64,000 nucleotides of DNA from the NCBI GenBank assembly GCA_046349955.1, contig JAXMBI010000011.1:62001-126000 (forward strand), in the 5' to 3' direction. The DNA is from JBGAPH01 sp046349955. Its GTDB lineage: Bacteria > Planctomycetota > Planctomycetia > Pirellulales > JBGAPH01. The notes under the pieces were generated by a model that was not told where the DNA came from, made no database searches, and saw nothing but the letters and a program-made list of their open reading frames with translations. Position 1 is the first letter of the stretch, and every line of letters begins with the position of its first letter. The translations under genes were made by a program, and so were the position numbers. This document shows, one piece after another, positions 63,031 through 64,000 of this stretch.

Positions 63031-63564
63031 CTACTTCCGCCGCGTGTATTCAATGGTCATCATCGGGACGGCCTGGCCGTCGGACCCCACCACCGCCATG
63101 GTAAAGGTCTGGTGGTCGGCGTCCTTGATCTTGGTCACGTTCTTGAACTTGACCGTCTGCCCGCCAGGCGCCTTAGCCTCGCCGAGCATGGTCATCGTCT
63201 TGGTGTCGGCGTCGAAGTCCCCTTCGAAGATCGTCGGGGCGCTCGACATCGAGTCGACCCACACGCTCACGTACTTCTGCTTGCCCTGATCGTAGCCATC
63301 GACGCCGTGCCCTTCGAACTCCGTGGGGCCAAACGCGCCCTTGAAGCTCGAGACGACCCACAGGCCGCCCGGGCCCTTCTTGTAGACCGCCTCTCCCTTG
63401 GTTGTCTCGCCGCCGGGGATCTTGATCTCGCAGTCCCATGTCCCCAGGCTCTTCTCGAGCACTTCCATTTCAGGCCCGGGAGTCTGCGGTTGCTGCCCCC
63501 GGAGCGGACAGGCCAAGGCGCTGAAGGCAAGGCAAACGGCGGCGAAACGGAGCGAGCGCAACAT
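63031..63564 (-). CDS. Secreted DUF1579 protein
   Basis: This 177-residue protein has a signal peptide (SLRFAAVCLAFSALACPLRG) and a DUF1579 body: LEKSLGTWDCEIKIPGG, VVSSFKGAFGPTEFEGHGVDGYD, VSVWVDSMSSAPTIFEG and MTMLGEA. The family is lipocalin-like and secreted, with no proven ligand. The gene converges with 62037-63011, with 19 bases between them, and sits upstream of the partial oxidoreductase on the same strand. Confidence 0.88.
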   Translation of the reverse strand: MLRSLRFAAVCLAFSALACPLRGQQPQTPGPEMEVLEKSLGTWDCEIKIPGGETTKGEAVYKKGPGGLWVVSSFKGAFGPTEFEGHGVDGYDQGKQKYVSVWVDSMSSAPTIFEGDFDADTKTMTMLGEAKAPGGQTVKFKNVTKIKDADHQTFTMAVVGSDGQAVPMMTIEYTRRK

Positions 63565-63695
63565 GGGGGCGGTCCTTGTTGGAGAAGAGGTGCGGAAGCG
63601 TCAGTCGCGCTGGCAAGAGAACACGCCGCCGGGCGAGTGTCAAGAACTTGCCGTATCCGTCCGCCGTACGTCTGCCGTGCCTCGCCTACACGCCG

Positions 63696-64000
63696 TCACG
63701 CGCGCCCCTTGAGCATGCCCTGCCAATAGAGCAGCGGCAGCAAGTAGCGTTTGAGCAGCCACATGCTGAACCGCTCCCGCGATTGGTCCACCGGAAAAGT
63801 TTCGGCCGGCAGCTTCCGGTAGTCGAACTCGGCCAGCACCAGTTTGCCGATGCCCGTAACCAACGGACAAGAGGTATAGCCGTCGTAGCGGGCGGCGAGC
63901 GGCTTCCCTTGCATCGCCGCGCGCAGATTCTGCACCACCACCGGCGCCTGCTTGCGAATCGCGGCGCCGGTCTTCGAGGTCGGAAGATTGCTGCAATCCC
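63696..64000 (-). CDS. Sulfide:quinone reductase-like FAD oxidoreductase (C-terminus only)
   Basis: The frame stops at 63696 and runs off the right edge. The last 101 codons read DCSNLPTSKTGAAIRKQAPVV (GD-type FAD site just at the edge), then GYTSCPLVTGIGKLVLAEFDY and LPAETFPVDQSRERFSMWLLK near the end. This is the C-terminus of SQR-type flavoproteins, which oxidise sulfide and pass electrons to quinone. Subgroup and full catalytic Cys set cannot be judged without the missing N-terminal part. Confidence 0.8.
   Translation of the reverse strand, partial: DCSNLPTSKTGAAIRKQAPVVVQNLRAAMQGKPLAARYDGYTSCPLVTGIGKLVLAEFDYRKLPAETFPVDQSRERFSMWLLKRYLLPLLYWQGMLKGRA

Noticed and set aside
1..64000. CRISPR array, insertion sequence, prophage or rRNA operon
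   Set aside because: No regularly spaced direct repeats, transposase, integrase, phage structural genes or rRNA sequence were seen; the repeats found are short palindromes.

Overview
The window reads as chromosome from a GC-rich planctomycete, most likely of the Pirellulales type. The evidence is gene content typical of that group: DUF1501 proteins, PSCyt1/DUF1549/DUF1553 proteins, long beta-propeller/HEAT proteins ending in a C-x2-C-H haem domain, an exosortase with a PEP-CTERM substrate, a secreted protein with the FGYYPT-type motif, and a secreted HAF-repeat protein. No phage, plasmid, IS element or CRISPR array was seen, so this looks like ordinary chromosome with small dispersed palindromic repeats.

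Layout. 1-4826: an AI-2E family permease fragment (minus), then a tightly overlapped trio (flippase-like membrane protein, family 2 glycosyltransferase, large membrane protein) that looks like a polyprenyl-phosphate-sugar module. 4842-23371: degradation and electron-transfer genes, with two haem-domain proteins flanking a D-aminoacylase-like amidohydrolase, a four-gene minus-strand cluster (coiled-coil DUF1549/DUF1553 protein, DUF1501, WD40, haem-domain protein), an orphan hypothetical gene, and a PSCyt1/DUF1549/LamG-like/DUF1553 + DUF1501 pair. 23496-30895: housekeeping and accessory genes (HAF protein with an apparently truncated tail, YaiI, PfpI, cupin, ZIP transporter, aldo/keto reductase, AAA ATPase). 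31053-38252: tRNA-His, a LON-like protein, folE, a PEP-CTERM protein, a methyltransferase, an MBOAT pair and a DUF2325 protein. 38472-43397: tRNA-Gln, then rpmF-fabD-fabG-acpP-fabF and miaE.

43704-52422 is the most interesting part: a 1068-residue TPR protein, ExbB, ExbD and a 1314-residue protein. The last has a TonB-like S-x3-H transmembrane helix, about 860 residues of Ala/Gly/Ser/Pro-rich linker and a terpenoid-cyclase-like alpha/alpha-toroid C-terminus. I read it as a proton-motive-force-driven envelope machine in which the usual TonB C-terminal domain is replaced.

52481-53670 is a divergent Rrf2 regulator/protoglobin pair with a readable promoter and inverted-repeat operator. 53687-61188 is the exosortase and exopolysaccharide region: xrt, tyrosine-kinase-like Wzc and EpsI on the minus strand, and an export lipoprotein plus a secreted planctomycete-motif protein on the plus strand. 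It is followed by a UDP-glucuronate decarboxylase-like gene, a DUF1579 protein and the end of a sulfide:quinone-reductase-like gene. The PEP-CTERM protein at 32863-34371 is a likely substrate of the exosortase.

Starts were often moved inward from the longest open frame, to positions with a signal peptide, a Shine-Dalgarno sequence or a short overlap with the neighbouring gene.
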